DNA of 64,000 bases. Source: Himantopus leucocephalus (Eukaryota > Chordata > Aves > Charadriiformes > Recurvirostridae). Location of the stretch: the NCBI GenBank assembly GCA_003993805.1, contig RSEF01000001.1, forward strand, positions 99,100,572 through 99,164,571, read 5' to 3'. Shown here piece by piece: positions 37,101 through 49,480 of the stretch (position 1 is its first letter; every line of letters starts with the position of its first letter). Below the pieces are notes generated by a model. The model ran no database searches. It was not told where the DNA came from and saw nothing but the letters and a program-made list of their open reading frames with translations. Both the position numbers and the translations under genes were made by a program.

Positions 37101-40100
37101 TTAGACCAAGAAATACCAGAATACTAATGTCCTGTCCCAGCTGTGACAGGAGAAGACTAGTTATTTCCTGTGACTACTTAAGAATAACTAGTGTAAGGAT
37201 ATAAGAAACAATCATAGCAATGGCAACTTCGGATGAAAATGATCTTTTTCATCTGAACTAGTTTACATACTATAGCTATGTCAACTCTTAAACTAAAATG
37301 CAGCTAGTTACAGATGAAAACACAGCAAACAGGTAAAAGCACGAGGCGACTGCAAAATGCTGTCTAGCATTGAAAAGGAAGAACTCTGTGTATCAGGCTG
37401 CGGGAAGGGTTTGGTGGTGGAGGCAGAATATAACCATCCAGTCTGAAATGCTCTGGGGACAAGCATTCAGATTTATATCTTTTCTGGAATTTTGCGTATC
37501 CCAGGGCATGTGGCCTTGCCAGTAGGAATGACCACAGTGATGTAAAACAGTGCCACATCCTGGTCCACGTGTTCTTTAGTACGGTAGTCTGCCACCTACC
37601 TCTCACGCTGGAACAAACCTGCTTGGCTAATGAAGTCTGACAACACCCGTGTCAGGACAAAACTACTGTTCTGGAGAACAAAGCAGAAGAAAACCAAGGC
37701 AATCTCTTCTGAACAGTGATGTGGTATTACGGTAGGCTGATCTGAACCACCTCTGCTTAAAAGGAATCCCCTAAATTTACTTTCTTAAGAAGTAGCAGAT
37801 TTGTTATTCATACCTAACTGAACCCAGTGCTATAAATCTGTGATTGTCACACTAAGAGGGCCTGGGGTAACTGTCCTGTAGGTATGGGGCAGCAAAGAAT
37901 GGGTTAATAAGCATTTTTTTTTTGGCTTGGGCTGTTCTGCTTCCAAAAAATAGAACATTTAAAATCACTGCTGACATTTATCAACATAGAGGAGACTTGT
38001 GTCAAGGGAAAGCCAATGTATTTGCTATTCTGTGTTTAATTTTGCAACATCTTTTTTCCTGTCAATGAAGTTTGCAGGAACTTTTCAGAACTTTTCAGCT
38101 TCTGATTAAAAGGACTTAATTTACCATGGTGAGGGGTCTAGATTTGTTGACAAGCTACAGGCCTCCTTCTAAGTCTGCAGGGCTGGGTGAGGAATATAGA
38201 AGAAAAGTCTTTAGACATCCAATGTTCAATGTTTTTCTCTAACCCAGGGGATAAAAAGTCAAAATCTTTAATAAAGAACTTGAAGTAAAATTCAGATGGA
38301 CCAAACTGGAATATTTTATTTTTAAAGCTTTTAAATGTCTGGTTTAGTTTTGGCCCACCATTTTTGCAGCTGTCAGCTGTGCAGGGCTGATGGAAAGGCT
38401 GTGAAGGCTTCAGTAAGGCACAATGAGCAGGTTAGCATCCAGAGTAATTACTTGTACAGCACTGCCCAACGACACTGCCAAGTGTTTAACTCTGTAACCA
38501 TGGGGCGGGGGAGGGATTTTCTTTTAACAAATAGGCTCGAAGGAACCTTGCAGCTTTGCTCTGTGAATGAATGACCTGGCACGTGCTTTCTCTCTGTTCT
38601 GGGTTCTTCTTGTTTTCCTTTCTGCTTCTCTCAGGATCAGCCAGCTTTACTGGCCAAGTGGTCAGCTATGCTTCGTGGGAAGCGCCCATTCCACCCATCC
38701 ATCCAGGTACAAAGCCTTCCTGCCACCTGGTGCCTGCCGGTCCGTGTGCCTGCTTCCTCCTCACCCACCCTCTTCGACAACTTCACCCACCGAACAGATC
38801 CTCCCATGACTATTTCATCCCCTCTGCAAAAGACTTGCTTTTTTTGCTCAAAGCATAAAGATTTTATTTCTAACCTAATGCTTCTGCCTCCCTGGGGTAT
38901 CCTGGCCAGGATCGCAAGAATGAGTCTGTATTTAATTTGCCCAGCATAATGCAGGCAGGTTTTTAATATAGCAGAACTGGCCATAAGTTACATATCCCAG
39001 AATCTGAGGCTCTTGTTCAACAGCCTGGGACTTGCTGGGGCTCATGGTCTGCATACGGCGCGTAAGACCGTCGTGTGACAGAGCATAGGTGTGGAACTGG
39101 GATTTGTTTAGGCCAAGAGTACACCCGCTGCCCAGCTTTACAGTGCCATCCCCAGGCTTGTGATTTCTGGTGTTTCCTAGTAAGCCCCAGGTGGAGGAGC
39201 CTTGTGACTGGTGTTTGAAGGCACTCGCGTAACACCTGCAGCTCTTCCCTTTAAAATCTGTTGGGTGCCAGTGTGTACAAATCAGCATCTTGGTAAGGGA
39301 AGGAATGGTTGTTTGTCTGCAAATGTGGCCGAGGCAGTGAGATGAGCAGTAACTCTATGACAGCCGTTGTGTTTTTCCTTATGGAGCCTAGCACTTCGTT
39401 CCTGAGCTGCTCACGGGGTTTTTCAGCCCCAGCAAACCTCAGCTGCCCATGTCACCTTGGTCTGCAATGTTATCCTTCCAGTATCCTCCTGCCTTTAGAT
39501 GGTTTACATTTGACAAAAGAAGGACCATTTCTGTGCTTCTTGCTGGCTGTCTTTTGTATTTCAAATCTCTTACCAGGGAACAGAGAAGACCAGCTACTCC
39601 CTGTAGGAGAGGACAGCCAAGAGATGAGCATGACAACATGGCAGCAGCTGCCCCATGTCCCCAGGCAAGGCAGACCTAGGGAGGGCAGCTGGGGTCGGCC
39701 GAGAGTCTGAGTGACCAGGCAAGTCTGTGCTGATAAGGCAGGTCTGAGGTCAAGCCAGGAGTGCTCATGTGGGGTCAGGATCAGGCCCAGCGATGGTAAC
39801 CAGGCTCAGATGCAGTCTGTCAATTGTTGGGCAAGTCCATAGCGGACAGGTAGGTCTGAGGTCTGGCTGGGAAGGTCTATGGCCAGGCGCAGGCATAGCT
39901 TGCGCACAGTTGGAGACCAGCAGTCCTACGACATAGCCCAGCACTGAGCTGAAATGGGGGTGCCAGGCCTATGGACAGAACATGTGGATAGAAGTCCCAT
40001 TAAAGCCTGTTAGTGCCCTCAGGGCCCTGGCACCTCTGCAGTAACGTTTTAAATCATCTGAGCTATGAGGAAGGCTACCAGAATGCTTTGGATTAGTACA

Positions 40101-43100
40101 GGAGAGTGACAAGCATGTTTGGTTCACCTGGAGTGTACCCACCTTGCAGCAGCAGCTGGCACTTCACACCCTGCTCGTGCTGCAGCTTCACCTTATTAAT
40201 GCCAGTGTAAGTTAGGCTTGGTAGCGAGTGGGGTTGAAAAACTTCTAAGTCAACACAGTGAAAGTCTGAAGGAGTTTGGACGCTCCCTCTGGAGCCACGA
40301 TCGCCGAATGCTTCCAAGCTAGTGTTTGGAGATGTCTGGCTATGCCCTGGGCCAGGATGAGGTTTTGTGGTATTTGTGTCACCTTTTTCACTCTTTGCAA
40401 ATACTGGTTCAGCACTGTTGTTGTTGGAAAATGGTCATTCCCAAAGTGAGGCCAATTAATTGGCTTGCAGACAAGCCTATTTGAGGATTTGTTGTCCGTT
40501 GGTTACTGTTTCCGTCCTTACACTGTTTCTGGCTTCTGCTCAGCAGGAGATGCAGGTCCATACAGCACAGCTGGCCGAGACCTGGGTTTATTTCTGAGTG
40601 CCACTGCCTGTGTAGGCTCAGGCATGTCACTTGCCTCACGTTTCTGTCTCTTAAAGGACAGTCATGCAGAGTGAAACACTTGTGAAATGAACAGGCCATA
40701 GTCTTATTTTACTAATGTCTGTAGGGAACTTTGAAAGAGATCAGAAAAGTACACTTTTTGCCATAGTTATTACTACTATTGAACTCTAGGCTTCTCTCTA
40801 GTAACAATTTTGAGGTAATAACTTGCACTATTTTGTTTCCCGTCACTGTATCACAAAACATGCTCTCCAATATCTTCCTGCTCCTTGGAAGCTGCTAGTT
40901 ATTACATATCATGCAATTCTAGACTAGAAATAACAAGGAATGGGGAAAACCATGGCAGGTGTGGTGGCAAATCAGTCAGTATGCTTTTGTCTTCTACGGG
41001 CCATGGCTGTTACATCAGGCTCCTTCTAAGACAACTTCCTTTTAGTGTGTGTACCTCCAAAGTAACCCTCAAACAGGCATGGAACAGGTCCTGGCTGTGT
41101 TCAATTGCTCCCATCATACCATGGCTTTTCCTTCTCTCCAAAGCCCACAATTTTACCTATTACTTCCTTAACCCTCTTTTCCTTACTTCAGGCTCATGGA
41201 TCTGCCCTTGTCTCCTCTCTCAATCTTTCTGCACTCTCCTAGGTCTTAGCACCCAGCCAATTCCTCATCACAGTCCCTCTTCGTGGCCTGACCGGGTACA
41301 GGGAATGCCAGGTACGGCACTGGCGTTATTACACCGTGCATGGAGCCAAGCTCCTCTCCTCCGTGCGGGACCCTGAGGAATTGCATCAATGGCTAGAGGT
41401 GGAGCAGTTCTCAAAAAGCCTTCAGCAGTGGCATGAAACAGATGTGAACATCGAAGGTGATCTGGTTCCAGCCAAAGTCCTTATCGTCTTCCGGGAGCTG
41501 GTGGAGAAGTCGATTATCTCCTGTAACCTCTCCAGTGAGTTTAGTGGGGACAGGTACAAGGGGAACTGGCTGTCTTCTGCAGCTAATAGAGGGAAATCAT
41601 CACACACACAAAGTGTTAGTTTGACTCACATGATCAGAGGTTAAAACAATAAACCACTCCAAACCAGGGAGCCTTTTAGCCCATTGCAGTGATGCATATA
41701 GACCTTCTTTGAAGATAGAATTAAGTAGTTCTTGGGATCTTCATACCCAAGATGTTGCTCCTTTCTTAGGAGCTTTGGGTAGGGTCTCCAGTGACATCAC
41801 CCTCACAGTTCAACCAAGATGCAACCCAGATTTTCAGAACACTTAGAGATTTGTTTGAGAAAAATCTTTTTCTACTACAGCACCTGCAATACATCTAGAC
41901 TATCAAGGAAGATGGTATAGGAAATTTGGATACACGGAAGGTGCGTAAGTCAGAGCAGAAAGTGCTTGAAGATGTGTATAGGGCAGATAATGCTCTGAGG
42001 AAACCTTAGCTGTCCATAGCTTTCCAGCATGTGGTGGTGAGAACTAAGTAGAAGGACTTCTACTTAAGCAAAGACTATTGTACAAGTGCTTTTTTCCCCA
42101 GTGTCCAGGCTACTCCAGTCCTGTTCAGGAGAAGTATATTCAGGAAGTTTGCCTTCAGCAGTGGTGCTGATCCCTCTGTGAGCAATCCAAAGTGCCTCTT
42201 TATTTCCTGTGGCTATTTATACCGGGAGTGCTGATCACTGACATAACACAATCAGTGGTGCATGCAATGTGCCTTCATAGCTACAACATCTGTAGCAAGA
42301 TGCTGCCTTGAACAGTGATCCTCACGCTTAATTCTTAACGTCCTAGAGGCGTGTTATAGGCTTCAGTTAATGAACACTTGGTTTGGTCCAAGCTAAATAG
42401 TCTACGTCCATCTTTTCACATTAAGATACTGTGAAATGATCAAATCCAGACTGTGGTGCCTCTTCTCATAGCATGTTTCCAGGATTACTTTACTCATCAG
42501 CAGCCTGATATGGGTCTTCTGTATTCCAGAAAAATAGGAGCCGTTACCACTCCTCTGATTGCACTCTGAATTTTAGTCACAGGAGAAAACATGTTAAAGT
42601 TAAGCCCAGCTAGGGGCTTTCCAGAAAATACTTGTTATCATAGAAATGGAAAGGTTGATGGGAATGAAATTTCACCATTGAGGCTCACAGAAAAGACCAG
42701 ATGGAATGGGCTTGCATCAGAGGGTTTACTTATGTGAAAGTCATTGTGTTGAAGTCATAGGACGAGAGGTAATGGGTTAAAGTTAAGCCAGGCGAGGTTT
42801 AGGTTGGATATTAGGAAAAATTTTTTCACTGAAAGGGTTATTCAACATTGGAACAGGCTGCCCAGGGAGGTGGTGGATTCGCCATCCCTGGAGGTGTTTA
42901 AAAAAAGGGTAGACAAGGTACTTGGGGATATGGTTTAGATGTGGTTTTGTCAGGTGAGGTTAATGGTTGGACTAGATGATCTGAAAGGTCCCCTCCAACC
43001 TTAACAATTCTATGATTCTACGATTCTATGATTCTATGAAGTGAAAACCTGCCATTGTGTCTAGCAGCAGTACGTCAAGTTGTTGACCCAGGAGAGGTAC

Positions 43101-46100
43101 TTCCAAGGGACCCAGGGAGTGATGTTTGGGCTGATGATTCTGATGCCTTTTTTATAAGGCCAGCTGGGACAAGATTGACACAGAGGAGATGAGCTAAGAT
43201 GAAGTCAGAAGGAGTAATTACCATTTTTGTTCATTTCTGTGAAGAATTAACTTCCTTCATCCCACAGTACAACTAAAGTTACAGAAAAATTTCCCTGATG
43301 TCATTGCTTCCCTATTTTTTAATTCTTTGAGCACCAGCAAAACTAGAGTTTTTGAGGTGTCTCGCTTGTCATTGGTGGATAAATAGGTAGCACAATTGCG
43401 ATGCTTTTGGCATTGGTGGATAAATAGATAGCACAATTGCGATGCTTTTGGAAATAATGTGAATGTATTTACGTGCTGACACAGCGGGTGCTCTAATGCT
43501 TTTCAGCTGCTAGGGATCCCTGTTGAGGGCTCAAGAGCAGTACAGTTCCTGTTTTGGTGCCAGGCTTGGCTTGGCAGGGAAATAACATGGCAGATTTCAC
43601 TGAGAGTTATAAAGTTCTGGTTGGGACGGACTCCACTATTTGCAAGGTAACCCACCCCTGTGCTTGCTGGAGGAGATGCTTAATTACCATTGGGAGTAGG
43701 AAGATATTTCCTCTATGAGGGTAGAAGATGTTCATCCCTGCCATCGCTGCCTCTTCAAGTCTGTTGTGTGGGCTCCTTGTGGAATTGCTCCTTAGCCCAC
43801 ACCTGTCAAAATGAGGTGGGTTAGCATGCTACTATTTAACCTGCTTATTGTAATCTGCTCTGTCTTTTACTTTAGTGGGTTAGAGTATGATCACGCAATT
43901 GGCTCAGCTAACAAAGTTGAACAGACAGTGATCTTGTCAGAGTGACAGGGGAAGCTGGGGACAGAAACTTCTTCCATGAAGACAGCTGGACCAACAGGAA
44001 ACTTCTCACTAAGTCCATTAGTTGCAGCTTTCATTCCTTTCTGCCCTCTTAGAGTGTGTTGTTCCTGGAGATGAGCCACTCTTCTTTCACTGAGGAAACT
44101 TCTTTCCTCCGAATCACCATGGAACTAACTCTTTTTGACACTCAGCAGACACTGAGGCAAGCAGTTAGCCCTGCTAACTGCTAGCCCCAGTTATGACTGC
44201 TCTGCACAACAGGCCACAAAATCTGGCAGTCTCTCCTGTGCACGCGCATCTCCAGGAACAAAACTTACAGATACCCTGCAAAACATTCTGAATGATGGCA
44301 ATGGTAAGTCATTTGGTCTGATCAGGGGTTCTCTGGAGGAATAAGGAGATCTTTAGATATGAAGTGTTCATCTGGTCCCCTCTAAGCTGCAGTGATCTCC
44401 TGGTAATGTACCATTAGAAATATTAGGTTGCACCAGTTGTCTATCTGTATTTTTAAGAAGCTGGTCCTAGGACTTAAGAGGACCCACAGAGGAAAGCAAA
44501 AGCATGGTAATTTAGTGTAAAATTGAGATCTTAGTTGTTCCTTCATCTTCTTGCTGTTCTCATTCCCCAGTGTAGATTAAGACGATAAAGTTTTTTTTCT
44601 TGTATTCTTCTTATGGCACTGAAGAGAAAGTGTTAAGACACAACAATAGAACTGCAGGGCCCTAGAAAGCCCTTTGCTTGGCTTGTGGAAAAGGATCTTT
44701 TCCTCTTTATTGTCTTCTCTTGCTGTTCTTTCACAGGTAAAGTGACAGTGCTGGAGAGCTTCAGCTCAGTAGTCCGGGTGGCTGTGGAGACATCAGAATC
44801 CCAAGTCGAAGTGGAACTAGTCCCTGCCGTGGAGATTCCAACTTGCTGGCCCGAGAAAGCCCGGTGGCCTCGTTGCCTTAAGCGTTGGCCTTCCCAGGAA
44901 AAAGTGCAATGCATAAAGGTGAACAGTGTAAAAAGCACTACTAACTCTGTGCTGGAATTTACCTTGCAGGTGTCTGACAGTGGTTTCCTAGTTGAAGGAC
45001 TGCATGGTGATGGCAGGCAACAGCACGGTTGGAAAGGTGTATTCTCTAGAGAAGCGATATTTCAAAGTATTCTATCAGATTTTATTGGGATTTTTTTTCC
45101 CCCTTATGGTCATGAATTCTATGCAAGAAAAACTGAGTTAACTGTTTATTGCAAAAGTTTCTTACACGCAGCTCTGCCTGTGTAGCTCAGTCCTGACCCA
45201 CATAATTCTTGCTGTTCTGCTCTGCCTCATGTAAGCTTTCTGTAAATGGGCCACTGTCTTGCAGTTTTCCCTCCAGCCTAACCCCATCTTCCCCTACAAA
45301 GCTCATGGCTGAGTTCTGGCACTCCAGTTCAGTCCCAGCTGCCGTGTTCCTGCAGGTCCGCTTACACCATCCAGTCCTGCTCCCCTCTCATGCACGACCT
45401 GCTGCTCCATGGCAAAGTGCCTGCAGAGTTGGGCCTCTGCTTTAGTAGCGCTGCTAGTACTGCACCTGGTGGATCTAGAGCTGGATCTCCTGGGAGTTAC
45501 AGGTGTCAGCTCATGAGGAAACAAAACAAATTGCACAGCCATTTGACTAGGAACTAGGATGGGAGTGTGACCCATGTTTGCTGCCTTGGCTAACCCTGTT
45601 TAGAATACAGTGCCCCTCTTTGAGACATGTCACATCCTTTTTGTAACATCCATCTGCATTGCTCGGAGAAGTTTGCCTCTGATCTGGTGTCACATCTCAC
45701 TTTTTGACCACAGTCACTTGGTTTCGACCTTTTGGCCCGCTCCAATTATCACTGGCAGCTGTGCTTCTCCCGTGCTGAGCATATACTCATGGAAGGCCTC
45801 GATGAAGATGGCGGTTGCCGCATGAAGTGCTTCAGGGTCATGAGACAGATGAAGGAAGATGTCTGGTGTGCTGGAAATAAGCCTGTCATCACAGCTTATC
45901 ACCTTCAGGTAGGCATCACCACCATACCAAGATACAGTCTCAGTATCTGTTGCAGGGGCTGCCATCAAGTAATGTTGAAATATCGTGGCATAAATCACTG
46001 TACTGTCTCCTATGTAACTTCTGAGGTAACTATCAAAACTGCAGTACCATTTCATTGCTTTACAGTGGCAAGAAGTTCAGTAAATATATGTTCCAAACTT

Positions 46101-48916
46101 CAACAGGAAACTGTAGGAACTTTATGACTGCAGCAACATAAATGATGTTAGAGTCGAGGCCCCTGCTCTGTTGTGACTTCTCATAGGCATTGTAATATTG
46201 TCTTTAATTGCACGGTTACTTCCTGCTTCTTGACTATCTCAGCCATCCATATGCATCTATGTGTCTGACGGAAACTTGTACATTTGTCTTTCTAGATGCG
46301 CACCAAACCAAATTCTCTTAGGTAAGCATTATTTCATGAATGAGGTGCAAACTGACCATTCTGGTGTTGTTTTACCTGGGGTAGGAAGGGAAGAAAGAGG
46401 TAAAGGGGTGGTAGCATCCTCCCTGCATGTACTTCAGGGTTCAAGATGGCTTCACTTTACAAACAACATTTGTGAAGAAGAGACAGAAGGTTCTGCTGTG
46501 ACTGTGTCCCCACACCTGACAGCTGCAGACACTGATGGACCACAGGCAGCACCATTTATCAGACAGTAGAGCAATCCTGCTTTCTGGGCCTCCATCCTCC
46601 TGGAGCTGCCAGGTAAAGGCTGTTCTTCTCCCACCTTGAAGGCTCAAGCCACCAGGCTTCCACAGTAGTTACTGATCTTTTTGTAGCCAAAACCAGATGT
46701 GATGCCAAGATTTCTCCTAAAGAAAAGGTGACCATCAAATGCTGTTATAATCTTGGGACTAATCTAAGTCAAGATGGAGTCAGAAAAGAGTTGGCGAGGC
46801 TGGTTATAGCTTAGCAGAATGCAAAACTTCTCAGTACCTCGAAGAACAACCTGGTGGAGAAACTGTCAGATAGGAGAAAGTGGAAAACCATTTAACCATT
46901 AGTAATGAACTGGCTCAAGGAGAAGAGGTGCAGGAAGTGCTGTTGCATGGACTCTTGATCAAAATAAAAAGCTCTTTAGAAGCTTTTCAGTTCTTTACTG
47001 CAACTGCACTTCAGGCTTTTACTGCAAGAGAGGATTGGTTTACCAGACAGAAGGAATGCTTCAACATTACTTACATTTAAAAAAAGAAAAAAAAAAAAAG
47101 AAAAAAAAAGAGAGAGAAACTGTCAGTGGAGAAACCAGCAGCTGAGCAGAGACCTAGTGTTAGGTTTCTTCACATTATTAGGTTTCCACTGTCTGAGGTA
47201 TCCAACAATTATTATTAAACAAGACTCCACACAAAAAAAGGCCCTCTATGACAGAGGAAATCCTCCCCCGAGAAGTTGTGAAAGCCTCGGAGGACTGAGT
47301 AAATGTACTCATTATGCTTACCTCCATAGGAATGAAGTTCAAGATCAGAAAGTTTGGCAACTGACTGGAAGAGCAGCGCTATTTTCCTTGCCTCCATAAA
47401 CTTCGTTGCAACCGCTGCCTATGGATCTTGCTGAAGTAGTTTTAGTGTGATGAAAAATAACTGCTCTGCAAGTCTCCAAGGAGTAGCTCTCACAGAGTTA
47501 CAGCCTGAGTTCCTCACTATGCCTTTTTTTCACTGGCAACGTGAAAAAAAGTCTTTGTGGTTACTGCAGCTGTGAACAAAAAATTGTTCACATTTGAAAA
47601 GCTGTCAGAGAAGAAATTCCTCAGCACTACAACTATTGCAATGCCTACTGGAGGAAAAAAAACCAAACAAACAAACCAGGCAATCCAGAATAGTGTGGCT
47701 TATTTTGATGAAATTCTACCTCTGAAGAAACAGAGTGGCTGAAGGCTGTAGTTTGGCCACATCTCACAGCGTCTGTGGGTCCCTTTTGGGGTTGCTGAAT
47801 CTGCAAAATAAAATTGGGATTCAGAGGACAATAAGGAACTTAGCAGAATTATTGAACCCAGGATGGGTGGCTTTGTACTTTTAAAACTGACTTCAGGTTG
47901 ACCAAGGCAGTCAGTATGGCTTTTTTGGTCCAGTAAGTGTAAATACCTCCAGAAAATTCTTCTCAGTCATAGGAAAGTCTGTAAAAATGCGACATGGGTA
48001 GCATAAAATTAGTACTGTAAGAGCAATAATCATATGCATTTTGTTATTATAACTATGGATTTCTCAAATGTAAAATCGCATAAAATAAATGTGGGGGAAT
48101 AGAACATAGCACGTGCAGTTAGTATCATGTGTCAGAAAAACACAGGCTGCACTTGACCAGAAGGCATGCCCTGCACCTGCAATGGTTGCTTGGAAAATCT
48201 GTTTGGGATGCAGATCTGTGTGCATCTTCAGTACAAATACAGCTGAAGCTAACAAATAATTACGTTAATCTGATTATTCTTCTCTCCCTCCTTGCACCTA
48301 CTGGCTTCCACACTTGTATAATAGGCTATTTTCTACTGCCTAACATGCCTGGCATTTCTACAGAGGCTCCTGCTGGAGGATGGCAAATAGGCTCAGATTT
48401 AGCAAGACCATTTTCCTGGGGCTCCTGGGCCAGTCAATGGACAGGGGCTTCTCTGGGGAGAGTTCCTACCCAGGCACATCAGAGTTGCTCTGCCTGATCC
48501 CCAGAGAAGGCTTTAGCTGTGATCCCTCCATCACCGAAATGTTAACACAGGGAGGTAGCAGTGCAAATCTCTCTGATTTCCAAGGCTGTCAGCCATTTAC
48601 CAGCACTAAAACTGCCTTAGTAAGCTGTGTGAGCCCTCGACAGAACCTCTAACACCTCTTCTCTCCCATCTGCTTCTTGCAGACAGTGCTATTCTGGACG
48701 TGTGAAAAATACCCACGCACCAAGGATTGGCGCTGCTTCCCCGAAGCCTTTCTGAGGCTGGTGCAGAAGCTGCACAAGTGTGTAAGCCAGCACTTCCTCA
48801 AGCATTACTTTGTTAAGAACACCAATCTGCTCAAATATGCCAACACCAGTGACCTGGACTTGGTGGCCAGCAAGCTCGCGGTCTTCTTGGAGAACCCTGT
48901 GTTCTGCCTGGACTAA
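31120..48916 (+). CDS. MAB21L3: MAB21L3, Mab-21-like protein 3 (complete, 6 coding exons, 363 residues)
   Basis: Joined exons 31120-31167, 36399-36539, 41243-41534, 44737-44918, 45714-45908 and 48683-48916 give 363 residues plus TAA, against about 362 in human. All junctions are GT-AG and in phase. The protein belongs to the Mab-21 family, which has the cGAS/Mab21 nucleotidyltransferase-like fold: N-terminal helix (about 1-40), NTase-like core (about 60-200) with [11 protein letters not shown] at 68-78 and [11 protein letters not shown] at 184-194, and a C-terminal helical region (about 222-340) with [14 protein letters not shown] and [14 protein letters not shown]. In Xenopus, Mab21l3 influences dorsoventral patterning and multiciliated cell/ionocyte fate; its biochemical role is unknown. 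At positions aligned (by eye) with the three catalytic acids of cGAS, Gln69, Leu71 and Glu187 occur, so catalysis is unlikely. No frameshift or stop. It follows SLC22A15 in the same order and strand as in human. Confidence 0.95.
34104..34335 (-). repeat. CR1 LINE 3' fragment, antisense
   Basis: Reverse complement of a CR1 3' end: cacacaatgggttgtattgg, aaagatcacctagtccaacc and ccctgctctgggcagagaca read toward the interior. Opposite orientation to the CR1 copy that follows immediately. Confidence 0.92.
34345..34612 (+). repeat. CR1 LINE 3' fragment, sense
   Basis: Begins ggtgcccagtgatagacc and runs through agcactggaactggctgccc and ctctggcaggggggttggac to ccattctgtgg. 5'-truncated, fairly young in appearance, and directly next to an antisense copy, forming a tail-to-tail outward inverted repeat. 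Confidence 0.94.
35300..35804 (+). repeat. CR1 LINE fragment interrupted by an assembly gap
   Basis: Reading the + strand gives CR1 RT segments: [10 protein letters not shown], then [35 protein letters not shown]. At the FADD position (35564-35575) the codons read FANN, so the active site is lost. After 100 Ns the terminal aggtcccttccaacct and two ATTCTATG tail units follow. Frameshifts near 35445 and 35580 show decay. It lies in MAB21L3 intron 1 in sense. Confidence 0.93.
35663..35762. other. Assembly gap, 100 N
   Basis: Exactly 100 Ns inside a CR1 element; the missing CR1 interior is probably several hundred bases. Confidence 0.99.
36399..36539 (+). CDS. MAB21L3: MAB21L3 coding exon 2
   Basis: 47 codons in phase 0 (residues 17-63): [20 protein letters not shown], then [19 protein letters not shown] and IHNENIK. 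Amphipathic helix followed by the first strand region of the core. Acceptor actgacag, donor gtatga. Confidence 0.95.
36540..41242 (+). other. MAB21L3: MAB21L3 intron 2, nothing else recognised
   Basis: Donor gtatga, acceptor gcactctcctag at 41242. About 4.7 kb of unique sequence, no CR1. Several overlapping open frames at 38567-39710 on both strands match nothing known and are probably chance in a GC-moderate segment. Confidence 0.85.
41243..41534 (+). CDS. MAB21L3: MAB21L3 coding exon 3 (NTase-like core)
   Basis: 97 codons (residues 64-160) plus the first base of Ser161. Begins [20 protein letters not shown], the segment aligned with the cGAS first metal-binding motif, and continues [46 protein letters not shown] and FRELVEKSI. 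Donor A|gtgagt is strong. Internal gtacgg near 41313 is not used, because the frame continues with family sequence. Confidence 0.95.
42753..43038 (+). repeat. CR1 LINE 3' fragment with ATTCTATG tail
   Basis: Starts near aggacgagaggtaatgggtt, passes ggaacaggctgcccagggag and ggttggactagatgatctg, and ends in about four ATTCTATG/ATTCTACG octamers. 5'-truncated, sense. It belongs to a subfamily with the 'gaggttaatggttggac' 3' end. Confidence 0.95.
43370..43451 (+). repeat. 41-bp tandem duplication
   Basis: Two adjacent 41-bp units (43370-43410 and 43411-43451) starting cattggtggataaatag and ending gatgcttttgg. They differ at one base (ggtag against gatag). Unique sequence on both sides. Confidence 0.97.
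44737..44918 (+). CDS. MAB21L3: MAB21L3 coding exon 4
   Basis: GT completes Ser161, then 60 codons (162-221): [71 protein letters not shown] corresponds to the strand carrying the third catalytic acid in cGAS (here Glu187). The [16 protein letters not shown] block is a conserved Mab-21 family segment. Confidence 0.96.
44919..45713 (+). other. MAB21L3: MAB21L3 intron 4
   Basis: Donor gtgaac, acceptor ttttgaccacag at 45713. Unique sequence. The frame stays open from the exon into the intron to about 45185, but the downstream exon is in phase with the donor at 44919. Confidence 0.92.
45714..45908 (+). CDS. MAB21L3: MAB21L3 coding exon 5
   Basis: 65 codons in phase 0 (222-286): [61 protein letters not shown]. 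This is the helical C-terminal part of the Mab-21 domain. Donor CAG|gtaggc. Confidence 0.96.
45909..48682 (+). other. MAB21L3: MAB21L3 intron 5
   Basis: Donor gtaggc, acceptor ctgcttcttgcag at 48682. It contains an A-rich/GA tract at 47079-47119. No interspersed repeat or coding content recognised. Confidence 0.9.
47079..47119 (+). repeat. A-rich simple repeat (A with G interruptions)
   Basis: Runs of 7, 13 and 9 A separated by single G, ending in GAGAGAG. Low-complexity tract in MAB21L3 intron 5. Confidence 0.95.
48683..48916 (+). CDS. MAB21L3: MAB21L3 coding exon 6, stop
   Basis: 77 codons (287-363) plus [80 protein letters not shown]. The [10 protein letters not shown] segment corresponds to the conserved HYF-x-x-x-NLF end of the Mab-21 domain. 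Length and terminus fit the human protein. Confidence 0.96.
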   Translation, partial: TVLFWTCEKYPRTKDWRCFPEAFLRLVQKLHKCVSQHFLKHYFVKNTNLLKYANTSDLDLVASKLAVFLENPVFCLD

Positions 48917-49480
48917 GGCAGAAAAAGGCCTCCTCACCCCAACCCTGAGCAGATCCCTCGCCTCCTCTCCCCACCTGCGGTTGTTCTTCGTGTCCTTCCA
49001 GTACATGTTGCAGCTGGCTGTGTAAGACAGTTGGCACATGCAGCGTGAAAGAGAAGTGTCAAGCTGGCAGCAGTGGGCGGTGAAAACTGATGGGAGGTAT
49101 CGCTTGATGCCCAGCTGATCTAATTTGCTTTCAACAGTGACAGCCTGCCTGGAAGCTACAGCCAGTGAAACCAAAAATTCTGTGTCAGTCAGAGCAGGAA
49201 ACTGCCTTGTTCTCTGTCTCTGGTCTTGTGGCACCTAAGCAGAACGACGGTGTAGAGAAGTCTCGCTCTGCTGCCTATCCGCTGTGTAACCTAGCACATG
49301 TATTGTTGCTGCCTCCCCCTTTCTCACAAGGACAGTGGGTTTAATTCCCTGCTTGCCTCACAGGCCAGCTCTGCAGAAGAGCAGAGGAACATTTCTGAAG
49401 TGTACTGAAGCTGGAAGCTTTCTCAGAGGCACTTTGATGCCTCCATCTCCAATTAAATGGGATCCTGCTCCAGTACGAAG
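48917..49480 (+). other. MAB21L3: Probable MAB21L3 3' UTR
   Basis: Non-coding sequence after the stop. The nearest poly(A)-like hexamers are ATTAAA at 49452-49457 and a second ATTAAA at 49898-49903; no AATAAA is close. The end point is a guess. A 181-codon frame on the opposite strand (48689-49234) mostly mirrors the exon and is a shadow. Confidence 0.4.

Larger units (their letters stand above)
41535..44736 (+). other. MAB21L3: MAB21L3 intron 3 with CR1 and a tandem duplication
   Basis: Donor gtgagt, acceptor ttctttcacag at 44736. It contains a CR1 3' end (42753-43038) and a 41-bp tandem duplication (43370-43451). No coding content recognised. Confidence 0.9.
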
